Source: Trametopsis cervina (Eukaryota; Basidiomycota; Agaricomycetes; Polyporales; Irpicaceae). Taken from it: DNA of 64,000 nucleotides. The stretch spans positions 624,972 to 688,971 of the forward strand of contig MU278350.1 of the NCBI GenBank assembly GCA_022385755.1. The letters run 5' to 3'. This document shows, one piece after another, positions 1-11,883 of this stretch. The notes below the pieces were generated by a model. The model was not told the origin of the DNA, made no database searches, and was given only the letters and a program-made list of their open reading frames with translations. The first letter of the stretch is position 1; every line of letters begins with the position of its first letter. The position numbers and the translations under genes are program-made.

Positions 1-1
1 C

Positions 2-280
2 TCACGACCCCCATCCCGGCAGGGCGCGCGATCTGCCTCTCGCTCCAACGACGCCTACATTACCCCTGCTTCATCTCGTGCACCTCTCTTAGGAGGAACT
101 GTCACATCCTCTACCACCACTGGAACGAATACCAATTCCAGCGTTACCACAGCCCTCACTGATCCCATCACCGGAGCCGTTTTACATTTCCCAAGTCTGC
201 CTTGGGGCAGAGGACAGGAAACCGTGCGGCGAGTTGAATCTTGGCACGACACTCACGACAATGACGACGACCCATGGTAA
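2..280 (+). CDS. C-terminal fragment of an unknown protein
   Basis: One frame is open from the window edge to a TAA at 278-280 and ends in an acidic tail, DDDPW. The visible part of about 92 residues is rich in Ser, Thr and Arg, with a run of threonines near the middle, and has no domain I recognise. Composition suggests a disordered C-terminal tail. The start and most of the gene lie left of the window. The call rests on the uninterrupted frame, its codon composition and the downstream position of the convergent OPT gene. Confidence 0.5.
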   Translation, partial: SRPPSRQGARSASRSNDAYITPASSRAPLLGGTVTSSTTTGTNTNSSVTTALTDPITGAVLHFPSLPWGRGQETVRRVESWHDTHDNDDDPW

Positions 281-910
281 CCTTGGACAGTTATCTTCTC
301 TTATCACATTTCCTTGACCACTATATCGCCACGACCCTTCACGATTCGACATGTGCTACCTGACCAATCCCCCCTCCCCTTGCGACACCTTTACATCACG
401 ACGCTTTGCGCTTCTGCGCTTGCTTTCGATCACCCTTGCGACACCGCCTTGTACATCTTCCGTGTGTTATTGAGACAACCTCCCAATCCAGCTCTTTTTC
501 GTGTTATGCGGAGTTGCCCACCCTGAAGCATTGATCAGGCTCCTTAACGCATTGATATAGTGAGCTGTTTTCGTTCCCGAGACAGGCACCAAGACCAGAC
601 AAATTTACGTTAAAATAACGCGTGGCCAATAGGTAAGTATGTGTATGTGATACGGTTTGATTGGTTCGTCGATTGTTGCGGTCCAATAACGCAGGTTATG
701 GAAATGGCGGTCATAACATCACTCTAGCGTGATAGATGTTACACTCAACCCTGATCGATACAGCCGAACACCCGAATCAACGTCGAATAGTTCCTGGCCT
801 CAAAGTAGTACACGAATTAGTTGCATAACACAATCTCTATGACATTAAAAGTACGATGAGGACGACAGAGACACGCTCATTCTAAGCTGACAAGCATCCT
901 CTCACGCCTG
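281..910. other. Intergenic region between convergent genes
   Basis: About 630 bp between the 3' end of the unknown plus-strand gene and the stop codon of the minus-strand OPT transporter. It should hold both 3' UTRs and terminators. I see no conserved coding frame or repeat. Confidence 0.5.
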
Positions 911-3576
911 TTACGCGGCTGGACATCCTCCACAGAGACCCGGAACACAGCCGATACAGCTGGCAACCCCGATTCCCCATGTACGCAGTACCAGAGAGAC
1001 GATACTGACGACGCCTTCGCCCAAAACGAACCCGCTAGCGATGATAATGAGCCTGATTCCTCCCTTCTCCTTTCCGTAGTGTCGATAATACAGAAATTCC
1101 ACCACTCCTCCGATCAAACGTGCGAGCGAGAACGAAGGGGTATTGAGGAAACCGATGGCAAAGGCCACGCCTGACGGTATCCATTTGGCCCATGGATGAT
1201 CGCGCCTTGACGCGTAGGTCTTCGCAGCTGCGATAACACCGAATAACAGTGCAGACCCGATCATAAAAATGTTGCTTTTTTCTGGCAGCTGCCCATCGCC
1301 TGTTCATGCGTGAGTCATTTCCACAACTCATCCAGGGAAGCTGACATACGGAGCAGACGAGCCAAACCAAGCCAAACGTACGCCGTGGGAGCCGGGAAAG
1401 ATGGTCCTGGTATCACGTATGCCCGATTGTACAAGGAAAATGCGATGGAGGTGACGAAAATCGACAAAGTAGAGCCAATCAGCTGGCCGTAGAACTGCGC
1501 ACGAGGTGAGGCGCGAAGGAGATGACCCGTTTTTAAATCTTGCATGAGGTCTCCGGCTCTGTTTGATTAATCAGCTATCGTACAGAGGCAGCCCTGTGAT
1601 TTCCTCACTGTTGTGCACCAGCCTCGGCAACACCTCCCGCAATGATGTTTGCAACAATATTGCCAGGCTGGATCCAAGCGAAAAGCAACTGGCTGATTTT
1701 GCCCAATCCACTGACTGGATTCAGATCGGTCTCACCCAGTGCACGTACGCTGTATTCGTGATAAGTATACAACATCCAGACACCCGTAAAAACTCACCCG
1801 AGAACACTCAGTAGCGCGCCAAGTAAGTAACCGACGACGGTGGCCCACGGTTTGATCCCCTCATCCCCGAATACCAGCCAAACCAACAGCGTTCCAATAA
1901 TTATACTGCCGCCAGTGCCCCAAAGAACCCAGCTCAAAGGAACGAGGCGATCGTCTGTTTCAACTTCTTTGTCTTCCTTCCGACTGCCTGTCGGATCAGA
2001 CAATGACAGTGAGATGCGACTGGGAAGGAGCTTCTGGACAATTATTTCACAGATGACGGGGATCAAGGAAACCAAGCTGTCAGTGCACATGATAGCGAGT
2101 GAGATCCACAGGATCCACCCCCGAGAACCGGTCGTCATATCACCAACAGGGCCAGGAGCCCAGCCTGAGTTTTTGGCAAGCGGCGAAAGAAAGCCCCATC
2201 CCACCAACATGCCCTGTTGTGTATTGATCTATCAGCCTACGGACCCGGGGTACGAGACAGGTGCTTACCAAATTCATGCTGAGAGTCGTAGGAAACCCCA
2301 TAATTATTCCTATATTTATGATTTATCAGAGTGCTATTTGGCAAGTAAAATGCATCCTCACCTTGTCCGATATACGACAAGCTTGGGGTGAATGTCCAAA
2401 GCCACTCCTCAGCAAAGTAGCGACCGAACAAGGGCACGGAGAATATAACTGGGAAAAAGTAGGCTGCAAGCTACTGAAGATTAGCTTCACACTTGTAGAC
2501 TGTAAGTGTGGGATATCATACAGTCATTGCCCCTGACGCAGCAAAACTCCATATTAATGCGGCCCAGCCTTCCTGTTTCACTTCAGTGCCCTCCAATTCC
2601 GGATTGGCGAGGAGCTCGGAGTCCTCCGCCTGTGGAAGTTCATCGGAATGTGCGTGGTTTGCGTCGTCTTGGTCGAGCTCTTGATACCCTCGGCGTCGAC
2701 GTACAGAGGTATCCGGAGGCGGAAGTTGATGGAGCACGGCGATCAGCTGAGCAGTAGCGGTACCCGAAGGAAATGCAAGTTGCTCGTCAACGATCTAAGA
2801 ATGTGATGAGTTTCTGCATGGAAATAGAATCCACTGAATATCCACTTACTACTTGTTTGCGCAACGGCGGAGACAAGAAGACGCTGGAGTACGTGTGGCC
2901 ATCAGCGCGGTAGAATGAGATTTACGGAACTATGCTACCCGAAAAACGCCACAGCGCAAGACCATCCTATCGCCGAAAGCCATGACAGCTTCAGCGGAGG
3001 TACACCATCTCTGGCTTCATCCAACAGGCCAAGGGCGGGTATGATACCGACGAACCCGGCGGCCAGCGGCATCTACGGGTAAGAATGAATGGGCATAAAT
3101 CTGGTCTCATAACAGCTAGATTACCGTTCCGGTGGCGACCGCAGTAGTCTGAAGTACGATATTCTCCTGCGCAGTGATCGGTTTAGGGAAAAACTTCGAT
3201 AGCAGAAAGCCTATGAGGGCGGATTGCAAGGACATCCTGGCAGAACGGAAAGGTCAGCAAAAATATGAATCTAATGGCTTTGCTGATGCTCACATGCTGA
3301 TCCATCCTGTCTGCAAGCCGAAGTACAGGTTGGTGAAACAGAGTATGCACCCTATTACAAGACCGACGACCACAGCGCGAAACTAGATGGAACGTTAACT
3401 CGAACATATTTGGGATGGTTGTATGCGCACAGTGAATTCTGCCTGTCCACCGTGCACATTGTCCCAGGGGGTTGCACCTATGGACCGGCGAAGACGTCTG
3501 ATAGGTCGGACCGATTAGTGTTTGGTTGTTATTAACTCGTCACAGTATGCACGGACCTGAAGAAGGGGGCAAACAT
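911..3576 (-). CDS. OPT-family transporter (YGL114W/YSL-like)
   Basis: Polytopic membrane transporter of the oligopeptide transporter family, whose members move small peptides, metal chelates or glutathione. The spliced product carries the family hallmark FTNLYFGLQTGWISM near the N terminus, followed by MMSLQSALIG, ENIVLQTTAVATGT and MPLAAGFVGIIPALG. Later exons contain QDLKTGHLLRASPRAQF and end with hydrophobic helices and GGCPAA at a TAA (911-913). At least nine introns of about 50-65 nt interrupt it. The N terminus was built from a short exon (ATG at 3574-3576), a 64-nt intron, GATPWDNVHGGQAEFT, and a 47-nt intron leading into FRAVVVGLVIG. The first exon is the weakest part. The substrate cannot be told from sequence; the nearest named relatives are the yeast YGL114W and plant YSL branch. 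Confidence 0.9.
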
Positions 3577-3926
3577 TATGAATGCATGCAATGGTTGCCT
3601 TCACAGAGCCCTAAATACAAGATAGTCAGCCTCGGTAGACCGTGTCGTGCCTCTAGTAATGGCTGCCACAGTCGTACTTGGTGAGGACAATCGCGCAATT
3701 GGTGCCAGTGAGCCGAAAGCTAGCGCGCGTATGTGGTCATTACCTTGGTCACGTGCATCGGTGCAGGACGCGTTAGGGCGATCATAACGTGCAGTTGATA
3801 AAGCTGTGCTACAGTAATGAGTGGCTTGCAGCGATACGCTGGATTGCACGTGTCAATAACCACTGAGAATACACACCCCTACTAAGTTACATATACATGG
3901 AAAAAGCGCAGATGCACAGCAGCAAA
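3577..3926. other. Intergenic spacer
   Basis: 350 bp between the SARAF stop and the OPT start, both on the minus strand. It presumably holds the OPT promoter. An open frame at 3601-3849 shows no similarity I know. Confidence 0.5.
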
Positions 3927-4992
3927 CTACCGCACGCTCGAGCCCCCAAGTCCAGTGCTCCGCCTCATCGAGCCTAATCCAGAACTTGGGCCCTCACCAC
4001 GATCGTCAGAGCTGAATCCGTATCGCGGTGTAAAACTTGATGATGATGTATATCTCGGAACTCGTGACCGTTCCCAGTCATACGCTCGTCTGTCTTGATC
4101 GCCGCGAGTGAACAGATATGTCCCAAGTCCGCCTGCGGCTGCACCGGTCCAAAATCCTGGGTGCCAATTGGCGGCCGCTGGCTGAAGCCCTGCGTCAGAT
4201 GATGCGTACTTTGAATAGGGAGGCGGTGGTGCGGTAGTGCCATCATTGCCATAGGTACCAGGGAAGGAGTTGAATCCGCTACCACTATGTCCATCTGGGC
4301 GAGGGTTAGGAGACGAATTACGCGGAGTTCCCCTCAGGCATGACCTGAGTATGCTGTAGAGAATGTATATAACAAGACTTGTCCAAAAGGCCATGAAAAG
4401 AGTGCCACCGATGTCTTGCTCTGTACTCAACAGGATCGTGGTCAGGCTGAAATACTGAACGTCCAAGACAAAAACCATAGACACACCGAGAAACCAGCGT
4501 TTGTAAGATGATGGGATAGTATGCTTCTCTGCATTGCTACGAAGAGCATCGGGTACTTGCACCAGACGATAATTTAGAGCACATGAACCTGCGGGTTTGG
4601 TATACGGACCTTCAGGACGCCGCCTCATCGGATAATGTGAGTTTCACAACATACCTTTTAGCACAAAGGGATCATCTGGTCCAGACCAGCCTTCGCATGA
4701 GACTTCCACCCGTCCGAATCGTAAAGCCTCCGGAAGGTCCGCCTCGCACTAGGTGGATCGGCGTGCTCAGCTGATCACGCTGCAAGAATGGGGAAATCAA
4801 TGGAATTACCTTCCAGTCAATGTCTGCGCCATGTCCTCCAACATTGGTACATCGTACTACTTCTGGGGTGTAGAGATTGCAGGCCTTTCCTATGCAGCTC
4901 AGCTGGGGTATGGGTTCAGTTCTCCTGGCAGTAGTTAGCCCATCCTGGTAGAATGTCAGAGATTTGATTGATGCAAGAGCGATCTTGGACAT
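3927..4992 (-). CDS. SARAF-like store-operated Ca2+ entry regulator
   Basis: ER membrane protein of the SARAF/TMEM66 family, which in animals dampens store-operated calcium entry by acting on STIM1. The luminal part has TTARRTEPIPQLSCIG, VVRCTNVGGHG and, after splicing, VSCEGWSGPDDPFVLKGSC, matching the conserved cysteine pattern of the family. One transmembrane helix follows (about FMAFWTSLVIYILYS). The tail is Pro/Ser-rich with PPPYSKY and the GFWTGAAAGGLGTYLF segment typical of SARAF C termini. The last two introns lie about 4588-4652 and near 4750-4790. The in-frame ATG at 4990-4992 gives no signal peptide, although a good leader is encoded just upstream in another frame (see findings). 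Fungi lack STIM/Orai, so the local partner is unknown. Confidence 0.85.
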
Positions 4993-5044
4993 GAGTCGTC
5001 GCTTTAGTGGTCGTCGTAGACAAGAGTATGAGAAGACACAGCAT

Positions 5045-5793
5045 TGCGAGGAGAGTGCTCTAAACGAATACAGTGGCGCGGGCTTAGACTGACGTGGAAC
5101 CGTCGTGTTTATCTTATGAGCGCTTGTATGGTAGACTGTGCACTAACACCTCCATAGTATAGTAGTGCTACAGTACTGCCAGTTGTTGCCCAAACCCAGG
5201 CCGACCGTCTTAGAGACGTTTGGAACAGTGCACGCACCGCTGAAAGTGTGTTTCTGCCATTGACCCCCCACCCGATCTTGTCTGGGCTCATATACTTGCA
5301 TCACAGATCGCATGACCATGAAGATGTTCAAGCTATTCTCCGGCCGCGGTTCGTCGGGAGGCCAAGAGCTTGGTGCGCCTCGGAACCATTGCATTAAATA
5401 TCCCCCATCTTTTGATATCGGCTCACCTCTGGGGGAATCCTCAGTTGTACATGCTCAAGGTGCCGAGGATTATCACCTTTACTCGTTCCTCTGATATCAC
5501 GATGCACCCTTCGTTCGGTCATTGCTTCAGCTCAGCATCCGAATATGACCGCGTAACTTTAAATTGGCTTTGCCGGGGAAATACCAGAGCACGCTGCTGG
5601 CCCTGGTGCTCTTAGCATGGATAAACCTCGTTGTTCCCGAATCAAGTGAGTACGCTACGGGAGATGGCCGTGCCTCCCGCGCATAGTGCACTGTACAGAA
5701 CGACGACCTGCCGACGGGGACTTTTTCGGCCATTCGACGGACACTTACCGACGTGACTATCATGCTTGGGGTCCGTTCTGTATCCTGGCGTCG
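5045..5793. other. Divergent intergenic region, SARAF/cellulase
   Basis: About 750 bp separating the divergently transcribed SARAF and cellulase genes. It should contain both promoters. Short C-rich stretches occur near 5263-5275, but I cannot assign a regulator binding site with confidence. Confidence 0.45.
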
Positions 5794-5800
5794 TATATAA
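5794..5800 (+). promoter_or_regulatory. TATA box of the cellulase gene
   Basis: TATATAA lies 47 bp upstream of the cellulase ATG (5847), a usual spacing for fungal genes with short 5' UTRs. Strong TATA elements are common in inducible secreted-enzyme genes; induction here is inferred, not seen. Confidence 0.6.
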
Positions 5801-5846
5801 TCACGGAAGGAATCCGTTGGATACCTTGCAGACCTCGTCTACAAGC

Positions 5847-7867
5847 ATGAAGTCCTTCCTCCTTTCAGTTGCCACCGCGGTGGCATTGAGCGCTCCCGCT
5901 CTCTCCGTGTCTGTGTGGGGCCAGTGTGGTGTAAGTTGTCTATGCACTCCTTGAGTACTGCCACGAGCATACTGACTTATCCGTTTATATAGGGTATCGG
6001 TTACTCCGGAAGCACAACTTGTGATGCCGGCAACACCTGTGTTGTGCTCAACAACTGTGAGGAAAATGACAGTCAAACTCGCATCATAGACTGAACAATT
6101 GCTTTAGACTATTACCAATGCCAACCGGGCGTAGCTTCATCCACGGTGAAGCCTACTAGCACCGTCAAGTCTACCAGCACCGTCAAGTCTTCCACGTCAA
6201 GTGCATCGGCACCCTCCAGCAGCAACAGCTTGTGCCCTGGAGCACGCTCCAAGTTCAAGTTCTTTGGTGTGAACGAATCTGGTGCTGAATTCGGCAACAC
6301 TGTGATCCCCGGAACTCTGGGCAAGGACTACACCTGGCCATCGCCTTCTAGCATCGACGTACGTTAACGGAACGGCGGTTGGGGCTAGTGCGGCTACTGA
6401 TGACTGAACCCACAGTACTTCATGGGCAAAGGGCTCAACACATTCCGAATTCCTTTCTTGATGGAACGTATCAGCCCGCCCGCGACTGGTCTCACCGGTC
6501 CTTTCAATGCCACATACCTGCAAGGGTTGAAGACTGTACGCATCCTTCTTGACTTCCGGATCTGACTGTTGGACTTCATCAGCTGATGGGGCTGTGATAG
6601 ATCGTCAGCTACATCACCGGAAAGGGTGGCTACGCGCTTGTTGATCGTGAGTAGACACACCCAATTCGGTGACGGAGAATCCGTACTCAGGATGTTTCCT
6701 AGCCCACAATTTCATGATCTATAACGGCGCGACCATTTCGAGCACGAGCGAGTAAGTGCACGCCTTTATTCGTACCCTTGACATTAGGGGCTGATGCCGG
6801 CTTAGCTTCCAGACTTGTAAGGCTTCCCACGCTGCAAGTCCTATAACCTAACCGAATCACTGATGTACGTTGTGCTGCAGGGTGGCAGAACTTAGCTGGA
6901 CAATTCGTACGTTATCTTCTCCGGAATGCCCATCGCTGTCACTCATCCTCCTATCCCTGCAGAAATCTGACAGCCATGTCGTCTTTGGCAAGTATCCAGG
7001 GCCTAATCTTGTGGTTGAATACAATCTGATCGTGATGTACCCTCAGACGTCATGAACGAGCCCCACGATATTCCTGCACAGACTGTCTTTAACCTCGTAA
7101 GGATCTATCTTTGTGTGCCTGCGACGTGTTCTCACCATCTTCCAGAACCAAGCTGCAGTCAATGGTATCCGTGCCAGTGGCGCGACAAGTCAGTTGATCC
7201 TTGTGGAGGGAACAAGCTGGACTGGTGCATGGAGTAAGTTATTTTCCAGTAATCTTTGAGTCCGGACACTCATGAAAGCGCCGCGGCGTAATCTCAGCTT
7301 GGACAAGCTCTGGTAACAGTGCAGTCTTTGGTGCAATCCGTGACCCCAACAACAACGTCGCAATTGGTATATTCCTTAAGGGACTCCTGCCTTTCTCCAT
7401 CTGATCCTCACGTAACTTCCCCTAGAAATGCATCAGTATCTTGACAGCGACGGTTCTGGTACATCGCCCACTTGCGTCTCTTCTACGATTGGGGCGGAGC
7501 GTCTCCAAGCAGCTACTCAATGGCTTCAGCAGAACAATCTAAAGGGCTTCTTGGGTGAGATCGGTACCGGTTCAAACGGTAAGATGCTTGAGAGGCTTTC
7601 ATCTCCGCTATGTTCTCACACGGTTCTTCCCAGCTGCTTGCATCAGCGCGGTGCAAGGCGCATTGTGCGCCATGCAGACATCAGGGGTGTGGATCGGCGC
7701 GCTCTGGTGGGCTGCTGGACCATGGTGGGGAGATGTAAGTTGCAGATGGTCCTTGTTTTCTCTTTTTTTGTGCTGACGAATACCTGCAGTACTTCCAATC
7801 CATTGAACCTCCCAGCGGCGCGGCCATCCCCTCGATCTTACCTCAAGCTCTCCTGCCATTTGTATAG
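5847..7867 (+). CDS. Endoglucanase: CBM1 plus GH5 (subfamily 5-like)
   Basis: Secreted endo-beta-1,4-glucanase that cuts internal bonds of cellulose. Order of parts: signal peptide ([20 protein letters not shown]), CBM1 cellulose-binding module starting [15 protein letters not shown] and closing with YYYQCQ, a Ser/Thr linker containing two direct copies of STVKS, then the GH5 barrel. The catalytic acid/base Glu is in [10 protein letters not shown], and the nucleophile Glu in [11 protein letters not shown]. Predicted exons: 5847-5930, 5993-6056, 6108-6358, 6416-6535, 6601-6646, 6703-6751, 6806-6816, 6881-6906, 6963-6987, 7047-7096, 7146-7233, 7298-7366, 7426-7578, 7634-7734 and 7790-7867. One intron is GC-AG and one exon is only 11 nt. 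Domain order and length match Agaricomycete Cel5A and Trichoderma EGII type enzymes. Confidence 0.95.
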
Positions 7868-9847
7868 AGGAAGCAGTTTCATTAGACTGCGGTGTCTCTA
7901 ACCCGTGTCGAAATTACGCACGCATCAAAATGTACTTACCAATAGTGGTTCCTCGGAATGCACGCGCATGAGGACGATCTCAACAAAGTGGTGTGGTTTT
8001 AACGATATATTTGATGAAAGGCCCAAATCCAGGCTTGATGTCATCGCAGCATGGGAATGCCATGAAATTGTCTGCAGAACACGGGGTACGTCTCTCCGGT
8101 AGCAGAAACTGGTTTGCTGCTTGCATTGCGTGTTGGCATAATCCCAGCAACATGACTACGTGAGAGCAGAACTACGTTCTGCTTCGTCCTGCTGCACCTC
8201 TGACCAGCATTCGCCCATTCGTGTGATATGATAAAGTTCCTCGTGCACACGCGACCTCCTCCTGTTACCTACCCGCGCTGGCATGTGAGTTCCCATGCGT
8301 ACCGACTCTAGATCGCTCGAACATCTATCATGCGGTACGATGGATATCTCTAGCCGCGGATGGTTTCGACGTAGCCATCTAAATGCGTACAAAAATACAA
8401 CGACGCGGCGGAAGTAGTGCTTTGTGTGTACCTCCGTGGTGCCAGTGCGTTGGAGAAAGCGGTGGTGACTGCACTGGCCACAATGGCATCGCTTACTGCC
8501 GATTCGGGCCGACAGTGCCTGATCGCAGGTTGGATCTCAGCTCTGAGCAGCGCCGATCGATTGCAACTTAGAATTGAGACTCCGAGAGAAAGACTTCCTT
8601 CCATTCCGGGTATACCACGAACAGCGGCAATGGTCGCGTATCTCGCTGTCGAGGCGTCACGAGGCAAGCTTGGAGGAGGTAAAATAGTAAAAAATTCATG
8701 GTCGATAACACGATGCTTTTATATCCGCTGAGCACGGTTCCAGGTTGACTTGGGCAGATTCCGATAACCAAACACTGCTGATGGAATGTGTCTCCGCTCC
8801 GAGACCATAGCAACAGAGGTGCAGACGGACCCAAACCTCCTTGACTCGCTTGAACGCAGCGGGGATCTCGCCACAGCGGTAGGTGGGAAGCAGCCACCCA
8901 AACGCAGTGCAGCCCGAACGACACGAGCGAGCGTCCGTGTGTCTGAGCTGGAGCCTTGGAACGTAATCGCCCTGCATGCGGCAGGGTGTACACGTCCCAC
9001 CCTGACTGAATTGCAGTGCACGGTGACGATGGCTCGCCCAGCTGGTTGGGATGTTATCCACTGCGCTGAAATTCGTCGCATCCACGGGGGACCGGACTAC
9101 GCCTGCACAGGATTACGTATCAGACACCGCGAGATCTCTGACTGACTGTACCCGGAAAAGGGCTAGCAACGGCTGGCAGGTGAGCCTCGCAGATTCAATC
9201 AGAGCCGGTAGACTCGTGGCTTGCCTCCAGCGGCTTTCAGTGGCGATTTGCGCTAGTTCCTGGAGAAGCGAGACTTGACCCTCCTCATGCACCCTCCTGA
9301 AACAGAAAGAGCCTTGGGAGATTTGAGACACGTTATCCACGCCGTGACTCGCTGTCAGAGCCCCGCCAAACAGACATTGTTCTTATACATTGCTGCACGG
9401 GAGCCGCACCCAGTCCTTGTCTTCCCCTCCCTTTATCCCGCAGAAGTCCAGATCACTCATTGTTCCTGGGCACCGCGTTCTTCCGCATCAGCATCTTGCC
9501 TATTCCAGCCTCGACCCCCGACTATTCCTTGTACCGCGATCGTGATAGCTGAAACCTGTGAATCAACTAACCTGTTTGTCACTTAATTCGCAGGTGAATC
9601 CGCACCAACCGCTGGCTTAACTCATCGCAACGCTGCTGGATATACGTCTGCAGTAGGCTGCGGAACGCTCACTCGACGCGCTGAGCCGGAGTCGTTGTCC
9701 AGGTATGCATGTCCGTCTTCACCCACATATTTTTCAGCTCATCGTTCATGTCTCGACAGCGCTACAAAACAACAGGCGGTGTTGGTCAGTTGAGGCGCAC
9801 AGGCATCACTTCTCATTGATACGCATACCTCCTCGTTAGCTTGGAGC
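7868..9847. other. Long intergenic region upstream of the homeodomain gene
   Basis: Almost 2 kb between two plus-strand genes. Several overlapping open frames of 100-140 codons occur on both strands (for example 8568-8993 minus and 8786-9145 plus), but none resembles a known family and none shows clear splice-linked partners. Most likely a long regulatory region and 5' UTR of the transcription factor. A small lineage-specific gene cannot be excluded. Confidence 0.4.
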
Positions 9848-11489
9848 ATGTCTTTGACACCAAGCGAGCACGTGAACACAGACCCAAAACAAAGCCATCT
9901 CACCCTCAAATTACCATCTCGTCTTTCCCCGTCGCGGGATCAAGATGCCCAGCCTGATTCCAACGACTCTCCGGTAGCCTCGCCCTCCAGTCCTCCTTCG
10001 CGACATGCAAGAAGTCCCAACATAAACCTTGATAAATCGTCGTCCAGAGTGCAGCGTCCACGATCAATGTCGAAATCCCAGGACAAAGCGGGCTCTAGCG
10101 ACCCGAAAGAAAAGCGAAAACGGTCTCGCGTCACTCCCGAACAACTTGCCCACCTCGAACGCTTTTTTGCTTCCGACCGCAGTCCCACGGCGGCGAAGCG
10201 ACGTGAAATTAGCGAGCTCCTTGGTATGCAAGAACGCCAGACCCAAATATGGTTTCAAAATAGGTTGCGTCCATCTTGCAGAGGTGCATTTTGCGTCCGT
10301 TCTAACGACTTCACCTGCAGACGTGCAAAGGCCAAGCTATTTGACGGCAAACAAGACCAAGACTTTCCAGGGCTGCCCCCTGAAGTGCCACCTGCTCTAG
10401 CAGCGGGTTACGATGCGGAGCTCAATGCATTGGTGCATGAAAGCGATCGTGAGTGTCTTCTATGAGACTGTGGTGGCATGGACGACTAACCGTTGTCCCC
10501 TAGCTATCGTGGTTATTCCATGCACAGAGTTATCAGTGGGCACATGGAGACGTGTCGCTTCCACAGTTGCCAAGTACGACCTTGTTGCATATGTTTGCGA
10601 CCGTCAAAGGATCGTTACATGGTTTATACACACCGGAGGACAGAGCTTCAAGATGGACATCCCTTTTGACAGCATCAGAGAAACAAAATTCATCGCTGGT
10701 TCACCTGGCATGGGGCACGCCTCGTTCGCACTGACTCGTCCCCCGTTATTTTACCTCGAGGCCATTGACCCGACAAGCCCTGTCGCTAGCAAGATATGGA
10801 AGCGGTGCGCAGATTGGACAGAAGGCATGCAAGCCACAAAAATCCTTCGACATGACCTCACAGGCGCAGCCATCCAACTAGCGCATGTCCTCCGTCTCAT
10901 CGCAGCTAACTCTGCTGGTCCGGCGGTATCGTTGTACCCTCCCACCCACCTTATGGACACGTCAGGCTCTCCTACCATGATGTCCTCGCCCCCAGGGCTG
11001 GTGGGGATTGTGGGGGAGCCACCGACGGCCGCTTCTCAGCCGATGCCATATGGATACAATGCCCAACAGCAACCCTTCTTGTCGCGTAGGCCTTCGCTGA
11101 TGTACTCTGATCCGGCTACCTCGCCGTCGAGCATGAGCTCTGCGTCGTATCAATCACCCGTCTCATCCACAGGGTCTTCGTTTTCCTCGCCGATGTATGG
11201 CAATTTCCCACATCCGATAGGTAGCTCCTCGCCGTCACTACCGCTACCTGATCGCCCGCCACGGTCGTCCCCCGACGAACTGCGCCATGTGGCTATATCT
11301 CAGATAGCTTCGCGACGGTCTCTCACGGATATGCACTCCCATGTGCATGCCGCTTATGGTGGCCCAGCAGGCTCTGTACCACCAAGCAGCTGGCACGAGC
11401 ACAGGAGGCCATCGTCTGCGTCCGACGCTTCCCACTCATACTACCAAAACCCATCGCCCACTGACTCAGGGAGCTCATATTATCAATAA
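9848..11489 (+). CDS. Homeodomain transcription factor (fungal developmental type)
   Basis: Nuclear DNA-binding regulator. After a Ser/Pro-rich N terminus, a homeodomain spans about residues 88-147 (KRKRSRVTPEQLAHLERFF through IWFQNRRAKAK). Recognition helix 3 carries the invariant W-F-x-N-R, and the first intron (10264-10320) splits the codon of its first Arg. A second intron is 10449-10503. Downstream is a conserved globular region starting VVIPCTELSVGTWRR, then a long disordered Ser/Pro/Tyr-rich tail ending SGSSYYQ. This layout resembles the Agaricomycete hom2-type protein linked to dikaryon and fruiting-body development in Schizophyllum; I am not certain of orthology, so no symbol is given. 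It is not a mating-type HD1/HD2 pair, since no partner homeodomain gene is adjacent. Confidence 0.9.
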
Positions 11490-11883
11490 TAACCACAACA
11501 GTCTATTTATTAACCATTTTCTCCTGACCGTCCTTTGTTTAATTTACAGTCGCGAATTGGCCGCTTGGTGACCTTTTCCGACAGCTGCTGCTCGGGTTAT
11601 ATTGCATGATTCTCCGACGTGTTGCCAAAGTTTTATCTGCTTATTTAGGTCGGGGCATTGTCTCGTTGATTTGCAGTGTGCGATATCGCTTGATGTTGTT
11701 GGACGGTAGGCTGTAACCTGCATATGTATTGGTAGGCAATATTCAAACATTCTAGATATACAGTGAATAGAATAGTAGGAAGCATCTGTGCTTCTCGACC
11801 AGCTGCCGGCAACGGTTCGTAAAACTTCGGAGTCATCGTTCGCAGCGACGAGCATGTCCAACCAGGCACCCCGACGGACTCTC
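11490..11883. other. Convergent 3' regions
   Basis: About 390 bp between the stops of the homeodomain gene and the MFS transporter. AT-rich 3' UTR-like sequence (around 11500-11540) and nothing coding that I recognise. Confidence 0.5.

Noticed and set aside
8786..9145. A 119-codon plus-strand open frame upstream of the homeodomain gene
   Set aside because: It overlaps open frames in other phases and on the other strand, lacks any family motif and has no clear splice partners; treated as chance.
9848..11489. Mating-type (A locus) homeodomain gene
   Set aside because: No divergently paired second homeodomain gene and no MIP gene nearby; the long conserved downstream region fits a developmental regulator instead.
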